Part shown: positions 44,651-56,200 of the stretch, one piece after another
Numbering within the stretch: the stretch's first letter is position 1
Layout: every line of letters starts with the position of its first letter
The notes under the pieces: generated by a model
The model's input: only the letters and a program-made list of their open reading frames with translations
What the model was told of the DNA's origin: nothing
The model's database searches: none
Program-made: the position numbers and the translations under genes
From: Stomoxys calcitrans
Taxonomy: Eukaryota > Arthropoda > Insecta > Diptera > Muscidae
Reading direction: 5' to 3'
Length of the DNA: 64,000 nucleotides
Assembly: GCF_963082655.1 (NCBI RefSeq)
Contig: NC_081553.1
Location: 187,924,752 to 187,988,751, forward strand

Positions 44651-44896
44651 ACCACCGCAGCTGTTGTGTCTTAATGAGAGATGAAAAAGCTGTTGGGTCT
44701 TAGTTGTCCATTTTGAACCCACTCCAGAGGGCTTTACATTTTTTTCGTAACAAGTAGTACCTATCCAAAGATACGAATATTTTGCTTTGAAGAGGAGGAG
44801 GAGAAATGAAAACACATCCGCTTCACTTGACGGTTACGATGTGTGTAACGGCTTTTCATTGTTTTTGGGCTTTCAAAGTAACACAAAATTAATATT
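44651..44896. other. Unassigned spacer
   Basis: Could include the 5' UTR of L-A; nothing recognised. Confidence 0.35.
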
Positions 44897-47110
44897 TTTA
44901 TACCCTACACCACTACTATGGTACAGGGTATTATAACATAGTGCATCTGTTTGTAACACCCAGAAGCAAGAGAGATAGACCCATTGATAATTATACCGAT
45001 CGACTCAGAATCACTTTCTGATTCGATTTAGCCATCTTCGCCTGTCTGTCTGTCCATGTCAATTTGTGAACAAATTACAGGTCGCAATTTTCATTCAATC
45101 GTCTTAAAATTTGGTACAGGCATGTTTTTCGGGCTAGAGACGAAGCCTTTTGAAATTGGGAAAAATCGGTTCAAATTTTAATATAGCTGCCATATATACG
45201 TTCTTCCTATTTGCAGTAATAATGCAATAAAATGGTCCTTTGTTACCCGATTCTCTCGAAATTCTGTAGGAAAGATTTTCTAATGACTCTCGACATTGCT
45301 GGTGAATTTTATGGAAATCGGTTAAGATTTGGATATAGCTCCCATATATATGTTCGTCCGATTTGCAGTAATACTGCAATAAAATGGTCATTTCTTTACC
45401 AATTCTCTCGTAATTTCGTAAGAAGAATTTTCTTAAGGCTCTCGATATTGCAGTTGGATTTCATAGAAATCGGTTCAGATTTGGATATAGCTCCCATATA
45501 TATGTTCTTCCGATTTGCAGTAATACTGCAATAAAATAGTCATTTCTTTACCGATTCCCTCGAAATTTGGTAGGAAGAATTTTCTTATGACTCTCGACAT
45601 TACTGGTGAATTTTATGGAAATCGGTTCAGATTTGGATATATCTCCCATATATATGTTCGTCCGATTTGCAGTAATACTGCAATAAAATGGTCCTTTGTT
45701 ACCCGATTCTCTCGAAGTTCTGTAGGAAGGATTTTTTGATGACTCTCGACATTGCTGGTGAATTTTATGGAACTCGGTTAAGATTTGGATATAGCTCCCA
45801 TATATATGTTCGTCCAATTTGCAGTAATACTGCAATAAAATGGTCATTTCTTTACCGATTCTTATGACTCTCGACGTTACAGGTGATTTTCAAAGAAATC
45901 GGTTCAGATTTGGATATAGCTCCCATATATATGTTCGTCCGATTTGCAGTAATACTGCAATTAAATGGTCATTTCTTTACCGATTCTCTCGAAATTTGGT
46001 AGGAAGAATTTTCTTATGACTCTCGACATTACTGTTGGATTTCATAGAAATCGGTTCAGATTTGGATATAGCTCCCATATATATATTCGTCCGATTTTCA
46101 GTAATAATGCAATAAAATGGTCATTTGTTATTTGATTTTCTCGAAATTTTGCGTGAAGGATTTTCCTATGACTCTCGACATTACAGTTGGATTTCATAGA
46201 AATCGGTTCAAATTCGGTTATAGCTCCCATATATATGTTCGTCCGATTTGCAGTAATAATGCAATAAAATGGTCATTTGTTAACCGATTCTCTAGAAATT
46301 TGGCAGAAAGGATTTTCTTATGACTCTCGACATCACAGGTGATTTTCATAGAAATCGCTTCAGATTTGGATATAACTTTCATATATATGTGCCTCCGATT
46401 TGCGGTAATACTGCAATAAAATGGTCCTTTGTAACCCGATTCTCTCGAGATTCGGTAGGAACGATTTTCTTATGACTCTCGACATTACAGGTGAATTTAA
46501 TGGAAATCGGTTAAGATTTGGATATAGCTTCCATATATATGTTCATCCGATTTGCAGTAATATTGCAATCAAATGCTCATTTGTAACCCGATTTTCTCGA
46601 AACTTGGTAGGAATGATTTCCTTATGACTTTCGACATTACAGGTGAATTTCATAGAAATCGATTCAGATTTGGATATAGCTTCCATATAAATGTTCGTCC
46701 GATTTGTTGTAATAATGCAATAAAATGTTCATTTGTTAACCGATTCTCTCGAAATTTGGCAGGAGGGATTTTCTTATGACTTTCGACATTACTATTGAAT
46801 TTCATAGAAATCCCCCAGATTAAGATATATCTGTCATATATGCATATCGCCCGATTTTCACTCCAAAAGCCACTGCAGGCGCATTGTTTGACCAATCTTG
46901 CCAAAATTTTGCACTTTCCTCGATGACTAACACATTATCTGAGAAGTTTGCTCGAAATTGGTAAAGAATTACATATAGCTTCCATATATATGTTCGCCAG
47001 ATTTTGGGTAATTTGCAATAATACTGTCATTTGTCTACCATACTTACTACATTTTGAACATATTTGCCCGAAATTTGATAGGGATTCCTTCCTTACTGGA
47101 TTTTCAATAA
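44897..47110 (+). repeat. M3 element, longest array
   Basis: Starts TATACCCTACACCACTACTA facing GTACAGGGTATTATAAC, then TTTGTAACACCCAGAAGC and a GCCTGTCTGTCTGTCC tract at about 45,039. There are roughly twelve units with GATTTGGATATAGCTCCCAT, TTCGTCCGATTTGCAGTAAT and GAAATCGGTTCAGA at about 150-bp steps. The last part has CGCCCGATTTTCACTCC and ends around 47,110 without the canonical TTACTGGTTT terminus. Non-coding; its short open frames are array artefacts. Confidence 0.82.
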
Positions 47111-48059
47111 AAACACAATTATTTTTGTACTGAAAGCCAACTGCTACCTTTTATATTCGACTTTAAACTTAATAACTAACCTATATTCATCATAACAAGT
47201 GACTTTATTTCATCTCTCAATCAACCATTCACTTTAAACTTAATAACTAACCTATATTCATCATAACAAGTGACTTTATTTCATCTCTCAATCAACCATT
47301 CACTTTTTGCCAACGAATTATTGACCTATTAGTCCATAATCCTATGATTAAATGTTAATCCACTACAGGAATTCATTGTACTTTTCTTAGTGTTCTTCCC
47401 TGATGTTCAATATATTCAACTCTTTAACTCTTATCTTTAGATTATTACTCGTTAAGTTATTTTTGTTCTAAGCATATTCCCTCTGCATGTTTTTTTTTAC
47501 TTTTTACAACTTATTGAACAAAACCTTTCCTTGCATGAATGTTCCATAGCATTTTGTTTTTCCTCCTAAGGCTGGGGATATGTGTATGGGAAACTTTCTT
47601 TTTTCTCATTTCTGTTAATTTCCCTTTTTTTTGTGTATATTTTCAAGCATCTTGTGTGTGTGTGTTTGGTACAACCCACAATTTCTACATGATTAACCTT
47701 CCTTTTAATGTGCTCGAGGGCATAATGGTTCGTTCTAACATATTCTGTACAACAAAAGAGCTATTTTTATTTATGAACTGCTAAGTAGCTTTATCATCGA
47801 CATCATCATCTTTGATTTCATTTCCTGTAAACCCTGCATGGTTGGATATATCAAAGAGGCAGCAAACGCATGAACAGCTTAGCTTCATTGAAACACCAAA
47901 CAAAGGAGTTTTATTTTGATTATGCCAAATATTAAGGGCTTTGCCAAAAATAAATTGATATTTTTATATGTAGTGAGATATTGTTGAAGCACAAGATAAA
48001 TCAAGTATAAGCATTAAGCCTGTAATAAAAGGCAGTATTTCAATTGCTAAGAGTTTCAA
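47111..48059. other. Unique sequence
   Basis: No gene recognised, apart from the 71-bp duplication listed separately. A TG repeat lies at about 47,651-47,667. The 81-codon plus frame at 47,539-47,784 has no domain. Confidence 0.5.
47160..47301. repeat. Perfect 71-bp tandem duplication
   Basis: Two identical copies starting ACTTTAAACTTAATAACTAA at 47,160 and 47,231. The identity indicates a recent event or an assembly artefact. Confidence 0.95.
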
Positions 48060-48630
48060 GGGACAAATACCTGTATTTAGAGAAAATTGTTCTTGAAAAG
48101 TTTGTTCTTAAAGAAAGATTCATAGAAAATTTTGAATTTGGATAGAAATTTGTATTTAACGGCTTTGGCCCTAGAGAGTCCAAGCTATCCAATACTGGTC
48201 CTGGTCTGCATGTACCTACCTAATGATAAGAAACCCCCCATAGGCCAGCTCCGGGCCATGGTCAGACGGTTCAAAATCACGACCTTATTATCTATGAGGT
48301 ATTACGGACCTGCTAAAAATTGTTCACCTTGCAAACTCCCTGGTGCGTGCTTTCTTTGTACAACCTGCCACCATACCAGAGCCCAACACGCCAGCTATTG
48401 CCTCGCAATGGTTGTGTACATTAGGGTGGGCAAATTTTTAGAATTTTTTTTCCTTAGAAAAAATTTCTCTTAGACTTGAATATTGACTTTAGAGGAAATT
48501 TCTTAGGTATTTTGTCGTTAGAGAAATTTTCTTAGAAATTTTTTTCTTTAGAACAAAATTTCTTAAAAATTTTGTCTTTTAAGAAAATTTCTTTGAAATT
48601 TTATCTTTAGGGATTTTGTCTTCTGTGAAA
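48060..48630. repeat. AT-rich ~30-bp degenerate repeat, second block
   Basis: Same unit as at 1.6-2.7 kb (AAATTTCTTAGAAATTTT with TTTAGAG joints), interrupted at about 48,160-48,440 by a GC-richer segment of unknown origin (CTGGTCCTGGTCTGCATG, then CCTGCCACCATACCAGAGCC). Confidence 0.65.
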
Positions 48631-49955
48631 ATTTAATGTTTGAATGTGGGTGTTTTATCTTCCAAAACCAATTGACCAAGGTATCTTCAACAGCACAAAT
48701 GGTTTTATTAACACTTTGTGGTTTGGGTTGGGCCACCACCACCACAATGGCATCGTTTGAGTTCATTGCGGTAGTCATTTTCTATCCTTGCAAGTTGGAT
48801 ATCTTTTATGCCAACCATAGTGCTAATGGCGAGTAACACATGCAAATCTAGGCCAATCTAACTTCTATGGCCATGAAGAGAAAAAATCTAGTTTCAATTA
48901 AAGTCAATTCTCTAAAGCAAAAGGAAAAAAAGCCTTTGGCAAGACTATCACCAAAGGATGAGCTAAATCAAGAGCCATATGGCAAGGCAAGCAAATATAG
49001 CGGGCAAAGTTCCCTTTTGGTTATAGGCAATAAAACAGAATTTCCATGGGCTCTCAATATTTCAATTAAAACCAGTTGGTAGGTTTAGAGTTTTTGTGGG
49101 CGCAGGAAAAGAAATGCTAGATTGGTTCAATTCTCCCATGAACAACACCAATATGAGAGTGAGTAGGGTTCGCTTTAAACATGTCTCTGATCCAAAAAAA
49201 AAACAAAAAGTCTCCATCACCTATGCTATTCAAAATTTCTGTGACCTTAGGCAGAGAAAAAATATGTAGCCATGTGCTAAAAAAAAGCTCTTAACACAAA
49301 TTTTGTGGTCTACTTCAGTTTTGAGGACAATTTTTTTTTTTTGCTTTGAATGCTCTAGTTAATATCCTTACCTTCCATCACCTCCTGCACTTAACTTTTG
49401 GCATAGGTGTCCTTTCCAAATTTAAAAAAAATAAATAAAAATTTCAGAAAGTTGTTCTGGTGATCTACCTCTACCATGGTCTAGTTTTAATTTAATACTA
49501 AAACTACACCAGTCTTGAAACAAAAAATATAGTGAGGCATGAAGTATTTTATGACATGTTCACCTCATTCCGGTTTTCCCTGTCCAGTTAGGTGTTTGGC
49601 TTCGTCTCTGCCATACTTTTGCTTATTTTACGTTTGCCGTAACATAAATTCTTTACAGACTTTAATATTTTTCTGTGTGTGTGTGTGTGTGTCTGTCTTT
49701 GGTACTCCACTCTGAAAACAGGTCAAGGCAGTCGTGTGTGTGTGTGTGCTTGGCAATAATATACGAGTATAAATTTTAAGAGTTGTGCATGTAATGGAAA
49801 ATTTTGTCTAGTTATCAAACTCAAATGATGAGAAAAGTTTATGGCCCATCGAATTTTAAATTTATGGAAGACGAGAAATGAATAGTTATTGCCTTCTGGA
49901 GCAATTTTGGGTAATTTTTTTCTTTCCATACAGTTGTTAGATCATAAATTGTTAC
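48631..49955. other. Unique sequence with TG repeats
   Basis: TG tracts at 49,674-49,692 and 49,733-49,749. A minus frame from 48,778 (71 codons, start MTTAMNSNDAIVVVVAQPKP) and plus frames at 48,636-48,836 and 48,867-49,082 exist; none shows a known domain or convincing splice sites. Among the unique islands this is the stretch most worth testing for a small host exon. Confidence 0.4.
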
Positions 49956-52118
49956 TATAACCACTACCATGGCATGGGGGGTATATTCAATTCAACATTC
50001 CGTTTGCAACATATAGAAATATTCATCATCATCGTCGTAAAATTCTAAGACAATTTAACGTTGGTCGGGTGACTGTCCGTTCGGGTGTTCCTCAGCTGTT
50101 ATCACAAAAGAATCTCCAAAAATTTTAATATTGAGCTGAAATTTGGCACAGATCCCCATTTATTTCATACGCAGCTCAAGTTCTTGAATAGACCGAATAA
50201 GACTATATTTGAATATAGCTGTTGTATAGACCGATCTGCCGATTTATGGTCCAAAGCCCCTAAAAGTCGCAATTTTGCTAAAATTTTCAAGAGAGTTTTT
50301 CTAAGGCCCCCCTAGAGCCAAACCGAATATGATTCATGTAGGGCTATATAGAATATAAAGGTCATATAGACCGATCTGCCGCTTCAGGGTCTCAAGGGCA
50401 TTTCCGTTTGCAACACCTCGAAATATCCATTTCCGAACCTATGAAGTATATATATTCTTGATCAGCGTAAAAATCTAAGACGATCTAGCCCTGTCCGTCC
50501 GTCTGTCCGTCCGTCTGTCCGTCCGTCTGTCCGTCCGTCTGTCCGTCCGTTTGTCCGTCCGTCTGTCCGTCCGTCTGTCCGTCCGTCTGTCCGTCCGTTT
50601 GTCCGTCCGTCTGTCCGTCCGTCTGTCCGTCCGTCTGTCCGGCCGTCTGTCCGTCTATCTGTTGAAATCACGCTACAGTCTTTAAAAATAGAGATATTGA
50701 GCTGAAATTTTGCACAGATTCTTTTTTTGTCCATAAGCAGGTTAAGTTCGAAGATGGGCTATATCGGACTATATCTTGATATAGCCCCAATATAGACCGA
50801 TCCGCCGATTTAGGGTGTTAGGCCCATAAAAGTCACATTTATTATCCGATTTTGCTGAAATTTGGGACAGTGAGTTGTGTTAGGCCCTTCGACATCCTTT
50901 GTCAATTTGACCCAGATCGGTTCAGATTTGGATATAGCTGCCATATAGACCGATCCTCCGATTTAGGGTCTAAGGCCCATAAAAGCCACATTTATTATCC
51001 GATTTCGCTGAAATTTGGGACAGTGAGTTGTCTTAGGCCCTTTGATATGTTTCTTAAATTTGGTCTAGATCGGTGCAGATTTGGATATAGCTGCCATATA
51101 GACCGATCCTCCGGTTTAGGGTCTTAGGCCCACAAAAGCCACATTAACTATCCGATTTTGATGAAATTCGGGACAGTGAATTGTGTAAGGCCCATCGACA
51201 TCCTTCGTTAATTTGGCTCAGATCGGTCCAGATTTGGATATAGCTGCCATATAGATCGATCCTCCGATTTATGGTGTAAGGCCTATAATAGCCACATTCA
51301 TTATCCGATTTTGCTGAAATTTGGGACAATGAGTTGTGTTAGGCCCTTTGACATATTTCTTCAATTTGGTCCATATTGGTTCAAATTTGGATATAGCTGC
51401 CATATAGACCGATTTCTTGATTTATGGTTTTGGGCCCATAAAATGCTCATTTATTGCCCGACGTCGCCGAAATTTGGAACAGTGAGTAAAGTTAAGCCCC
51501 TTGAGATACTTCTGCAATATCGCACAGATCGGTCCAGATTTAGATATAGCTGCCATATAGACCGATATCTAGATTTTAGGTTTTGGGGCCATAAAAGACG
51601 CATTTATTGTCCGATGTCGCTGAAATTTGAGACATTGTGTTAAGTTAGGCTCTTCGACGTCCTTCTTCAATTTTGCCCAGATCGGTCCAGATTTGAATAT
51701 AGCTGCCATATAGACCGATCTCTGAATTTAAGGTTTAGGGCCCATAAAAGAGGCATTTATTGTCCGATTTCGCCGAAATTTGGGACAGTGCTTAGTGTTA
51801 GGCTCTTCGACATGTTTATGCAACTTGGCCCAAATCGGTCCAGATTTGAATATAGCTGCCATGTAGACCGACATCTCGATTTAAAGTCTTGGCCCCATAA
51901 AAGGCGCATTTATAATCCGATTTCACTGAAATTTGACACAGTGACTTATGTTCGGCTTTTCGACATCCGTGTCGTATATAGTTCAGATCGGTATGAGGTA
52001 TATGAGTATAAGGTATGAAATTTTCACCGAATTTTTATGAAAGGTGGTTTACATGTATACCCGAGGTGGTGGGTATCCAACGTTCGGCCCGGCCGAACTT
52101 AACCCCTTTTTACTTGTT
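49956..52118 (+). repeat. M2 element(s) with expanded GTCY tract and 153-bp array
   Basis: 49,956-50,400 is a diverged terminal part (CCATGGCATGGGGGGTATAT, CCGTTTGCAACATATAGAAA); a second terminus-like start follows at 50,400 (CATTTCCGTTTGCAACACCT). The GTCY tract runs 50,490-50,660. Then come seven units with AGCTGCCATATAGACCGAT at about 153-bp steps, and the end ACATGTATACCCGAGGTGGT, TTCGGCCCGGCCGAA, CTTTTTACTTGTTTT. The orientation is opposite to the M2 at 3.2-5.0 kb, and the two share the same unit. Confidence 0.8.
50490..50660. repeat. GTCCGTCCGTCT minisatellite in M2
   Basis: About 170 bp of the 12-bp unit GTCCGTCCGTCT with a few TTTG and GGCC variants. Same motif (reverse strand) as the array at 25.6 kb, again at the GTCY site of a mini-me-like element. 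Confidence 0.93.
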
Positions 52119-52690
52119 TTTCTATCAACCAACACGCAGGGGATGTCCCCTATGAATGCAATGCGAAAGAAAATTAGGAATTGGAGGGGGATAAAGGATG
52201 TAGTGTTTATTGAAATTTGTCTTAAATCTCTGGATGTCAAAGTGCGTGGAAAAAACATTAGCCGGAAGTCGATTCCACATGCGAACGGTTTTTTTTTCTA
52301 TCAACCAACACGCAGGGGATGTCCCCTATGAATGCAGTGCATTGCGTTGGCGAAAGGAAATTAGGAATTGGAGGGGGGAGGGGGAAAGGAATGTAGTGTT
52401 TTGACAATCTCTGGATGTCAAAGTGGGTGGGAAAAACATTAGCCGGTAATCGATTCCACTTACGAACGGTTTCGGCGAAATAAAAATTCTCTCTATAATG
52501 CATTGTGTGGTCCGCTGGCCAATCAATTACAAACGGGTGTGAGTTCCTGAAATGTCTAGTATTCCTGGCAAACGTCCTTGCATCAGGAATAAAAAGACGA
52601 ATATCAGACGAACACACACCATGAAAGTACCGATAGAACAGCGCCAATAGTCTACTGCGGATCCTGACTGGGGAGGGTTTTAAACCCATC
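52119..52690 (-). pseudogene. L-E CR1-like LINE C-terminal end, partly duplicated
   Basis: The minus frame 52,689-52,258 (143 codons) reads RSRLLALFYRYFHGVCSSDI, RNTRHFRNSHPFVIDWPADH and FAETVRKWNRLPANVFPTHF. This is the extreme C-terminus characteristic of CR1/Jockey-like reverse transcriptases, where the chain ends soon after a WNxLP phrase. The last ~176 bp are duplicated in tandem (CTATCAACCAACACGCAGGG at 52,122 and 52,298). No RT palm is present. Confidence 0.72.
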
Positions 52691-53104
52691 TGTTTAGCAG
52701 ATGAATACTCCTAATTGGGTTTCAATGTTAATCCAGTGAAAACTGAGATATTCCGTTTACAAGGAAGGGAAAGGAGGGCCAAAATGAGGCATCACGTTTC
52801 CTCAACAACACGATTTAGACATTGGATTAAATAAAATTCTTAGTGATTTTGGATATGAAATAGAACTTGATGTACAACACCCAGGAGCGTACTGAGGGCC
52901 GTTGGTTCGTATTGAGGCCTGAATCGGAGTTTAGTCCACTGGCCCTACACGAGCGTGATTGGAACAATATTCACTTATGTTTCAATAGTTTAAAGGACGG
53001 CGATGGAGGGTAAGTGCAATAATAGGACACTAAAACAGGTTCAGATAAACTGTTGTCTTGACATGAGTAAGGCGATAAGAACCACACCTACTAAAGCAAA
53101 TGCA
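52691..53104. other. Unassigned stretch
   Basis: No open frame or repeat recognised. Confidence 0.4.
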
Positions 53105-53405
53105 AATTTGCCCATTAACATTCCATTAAGGAACAGGGCCAAACTTCTCACATATCAATGAGTGCTGTCAGATTCAAGTTTAAGCTCAGTGATAAGGGGC
53201 CTCCTTTTTATAGCCGCATCTGAACGGCGTGCCGCAGAGCGACATCCTTTGAGGATAATTCTTTACATAGCAAAGTACCTAACAAAGGTCGCCAGCGTTA
53301 GGAGGAGAAGACCACCGCTGCCATCGGATGTTCTCGCCAGAATTCGAACCCTGACATTCAGCGCCAAAGGCGGACATGCTAAACTCTGCGCTACGGTGGC
53401 TTACG
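53105..53405 (-). mobile_element. tRNA-derived SINE, near full length (minus)
   Basis: TTTGCCCATTAACATTCCAT, TTCTCACATATCAATGAGTG, GGGGCCTCCTTTTTATAGCC, TTGAGGATAATTCTTTACAT and GCCAGCGTTAGGAGGAGAAG lead to the head with GAATTCGAACCCTGACATTC (reverse B box) and GACATGCTAAACTCTGCGCT (reverse A box). The most complete of the minus-strand copies. Confidence 0.88.
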
Positions 53406-53875
53406 GTGCGATTTAGCAGAAGTCTCAAAGAAGTCGTACGGGCAGGATGTCTAACTCACTGATTTTGTGTCTTATTTCCTTGTAGGAAATTTTAAAATAT
53501 GCGCCTTCAAAGAGCATTGACCTGTGTATAGTCACCCATTCAGCGCCAGTATGGACTTGCCAATTGAGCGACATGCTGTGAATTAAGACCGCAGGTGAAG
53601 GTCTTTCTACAAACTGCGAAAAGTTGTCTTCTTAGTTCTCATGTAGACCACCACCTACCACAGCAGACTTAGATCCCGTAAGTTCGAAAACACAATTGTT
53701 ATCGCAGCAGTGAGACCCTTGGATGACCGATAGCGACAGTTTTTAAGGACTTAGTAGCGTTTAGACCAGATTTAAACACTATTCAAGAAAATACGGTAAA
53801 GAAAGTGATTATCAGCTATCGAAATAATGCAATTAGTGGAGAGCTATTGCAGCCCAGAACGTGGGAGACCTCTTT
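53406..53875. other. Unassigned stretch
   Basis: Nothing recognised. Confidence 0.4.
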
Positions 53876-54045
53876 ATGGAGAAGTTTTTAAATGGCTGCC
53901 ATACCAAATGATACAGTACCTCACAAATGTCGCTAGCATTAGGAGGGGAAAACCATGGCTGTAAATTTTTATGATGTTCTCGCCATGATACGAACCCAGG
54001 TGTTCAGCTTCACAGACGGATATGCTAACCTCTGCGCTACGGTGG
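53876..54045 (-). mobile_element. tRNA-derived SINE, truncated (minus)
   Basis: Carries CCTCACAAATGTCGCTAGCA, TTAGGAGGGGAAAACCATGG, GATACGAACCCAGGTGTTCA and GCTAACCTCTGCGCTACGG. The 3' part of the SINE is missing. Confidence 0.85.
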
Positions 54046-54059
54046 CCTCTTGGCATAGG

Positions 54060-54500
54060 TGAGTCGATTTCTAGATATATGATATACAGATTAAATGTGT
54101 GACAGCCATTGCAGCTATTAGACTTAAGGCGATGGGAGAATGGCTAGAGAATACGAGCGGGACTCACCATAGCGGTATAATCGAGGCGACGATAGGAAAT
54201 CTGATATCTGAGACGAAACTTGGGTATGAGTGCGAGGCAATGCGTGGATGCATGGAACTCTGGAAGAGTTCTGTCATCTGGAAGATCATCCTACACAGAT
54301 GGATCAAAGCTTGAGAACGGAGTGGAACTGGGTTTCTACATTGAGGGCTCACAGACTAAGATCTGTTTCCGACAGCATGAGCATAATAGGCCCTTTAGGC
54401 AAAGAAGCGGACAATCACGGAATGCATGAGGTGGTATGGTGTCAAAGGGAGGACGTCAAGTGCGAACATCTTTGCTGGCCATTAGGGCAATAACAACCTC
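54060..54500 (+). pseudogene. L-A LINE fragment, linker and RNase H
   Basis: Plus-strand relic: VTAIAAIRLKAMGEWLENTS-like reading at 54,090, then AACGAGTGCGAGG-type linker and LSSGRSSYTDGSKLENGVEL (RNase H first Asp) at about 54,258-54,317. It then decays until a junction at 54,500 with the minus-strand L-B. Same family as the 34.4-kb copy. Confidence 0.8.
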
Positions 54501-56106
54501 CTAGTTCCTACTGTTGAACCTTCCAGATTGCTTTAAAAAGCCCAATAACTTGTGAATGTTCACATCCGCTAAAACTAACAGGTTCTCAAAGGAATGAGAA
54601 CCTAAACAGGAACTTCTTCTGACCGCTAGTGTGGGACACACACACATAATGTGTTCTATAGTCTCTGATTCTTCGATGTCTTCACAGCTTCTGCAAAAGT
54701 CGTTGCTGGCAACCTTCAGTCTGTCAGCATATTTTCCGATTAGACAGTGACCTGTCATGATGGACACAATGACTGAGACGTCTGTTCTAGTCTAGATTAG
54801 GCCACATCGTTTTGGAATGCTCACAGCTCCCTCTTTGTGACCATCTATCATTCGTTGTCCTTCGGGCCTGGTCCTGAAAACCTAGCTTACATGTCGCTAG
54901 AGGAACACCCACAGATTCCAGTAGCCATGGAATGTGTAGGGTAGGTTCTAGTCTCGCAAGCTCGTTCGCTTTACAATTCCCTGGGGTATCTCTGTGGCCC
55001 GGCACCCAAAACAGGTGAATTTTGAACTGTTCAGCCATCTCGTTGAGATATCTGCGACAGTCGACGGCGGTTTTTGTGTTCAGAAATACGTTCTCCAGGG
55101 ATTTTATGGCTGTCTGAGAAGATATTTATGCCAATCGTAGTAATGACATTATAGCTTAGCCATTCCACCACTTTATTAATTGCATTGGTCGGGTAACCTT
55201 TTCGATATGACTAGTTCTAAATCTTTAGAGTACACCCCAAAGCCTACCTGGTCGTTTATTTTGGAACCATCCATACAGAAGTCTATGTAACTTCTGTTAC
55301 CAGGGATATCGTAGTTCCAATCGGTTCTATCGGGAATAGTGCTACAGTAATTTCTATCAAACAGCTGCTCAGCTAGGGTGTAATCCACACTGCCTGTAAC
55401 ATCGGATATTGTATAAAGGATAACATAGTGTCCGTAGCCGTCACGTGACCAATGAGAAAGTTCCCTTAATCTCACTGCAGTGGTCGCCGCAATTTGGGTA
55501 GCCACAATGTCCAGAGGCATAAGATGTAGCATTAAATTCGGTGCATCATATGGTGTCGTCCTCAGTGCGGCTGTGATGCACAAACAAGCCGTCCTTTGGA
55601 TCCGATTATGTATTGAGCAGTAGGTGGAAATTTGAAGCGCTGTCCACCATACCACAGCACCATATAGCATTATAGGTCTGACAACTGCAGTATATAGCCA
55701 ATGCATGACACGCGGTCTAAACCCCCCAACTTTTGCCAATGGCTCTCTTGCAGGTGCATAGGGCAAGAGTTGACTTTGAAGCGCCATCCATTTGAAGCGC
55801 CGTCCACCAGACCACAACCCCATATAGCATTTTAGGTCTGACAACTGTAGTATATACCCAATGCATGACACGCGGTCTAAACCCCCAACTTTTGCCCATG
55901 GCTCTCTTGCCTTGCAGGGCAAGAGTTGCCCTTCTTGCCCTGTCCAGCTGTCCAGCAAAACACCCAGGTGTTTTGCGCTTTCTGTAAATGGAACATTCGC
56001 TCCACCCTAGGAAACAGGTTTCACTGTAGGCAACTTGTATCTCCTGCTGAAAATAACTACTTCTGTCTTGCACGTATTTATACCCAGACCTCTTTCGGTA
56101 GCCCAC
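54501..56106 (-). pseudogene. L-B LINE: RT thumb, RNase H and zinc knuckle
   Basis: Minus-strand frames in order. 56,106-55,717 has YSETCFLGWSECSIYRKRK and a first thumb copy. 55,958-55,176 reads FRPRVMHWLYTAVVRPIMLY and GAVVWWTALQ, then AALRTTPYDAPNLMLHLMPL and RSYIDFCMDGSKINDQVGFG (RNase H first Asp in MDGS). 55,038-54,787 reads HLFWVPGHRDTPGNCKANEL, the late RNase H motif. 54,767-54,501 reads MTGHCLIGKYADRLKV and a CRSCEDIEESETIEHIMCVC knuckle. A 160-bp tandem duplication of the thumb (55,634 and 55,794) is present, and a frameshift separates the early from the late RNase H parts. The knuckle and 3' part are in better condition than in L-A. The 5' two-thirds are missing. Confidence 0.88.
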
Positions 56107-56200
56107 TTTTTTTATTTTATTTTATTTTTTATTTCATTTTATTTTTTTTATTTTATTTTATTATTTTTTTTATTTATTGTTTTTTTTTTTTTTAATTTTC
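56107..56200. repeat. T-rich low-complexity tract
   Basis: Runs of TTTTA and TTTTATTTTA type ending in a 14-T run. It borders the 5' truncation point of L-B. Confidence 0.9.

Noticed and set aside
48563..48836. Minus frame starting MTTAMNSNDAIVVVVAQPKP as a host exon
   Set aside because: No GT-AG signals of quality at either end and no recognised domain. Kept only as a place to test.
54030..54070. GCATAGGTGAGT as a splice junction
   Set aside because: It lies at the edge of an antisense SINE, and the upstream tract is rich in G and A.
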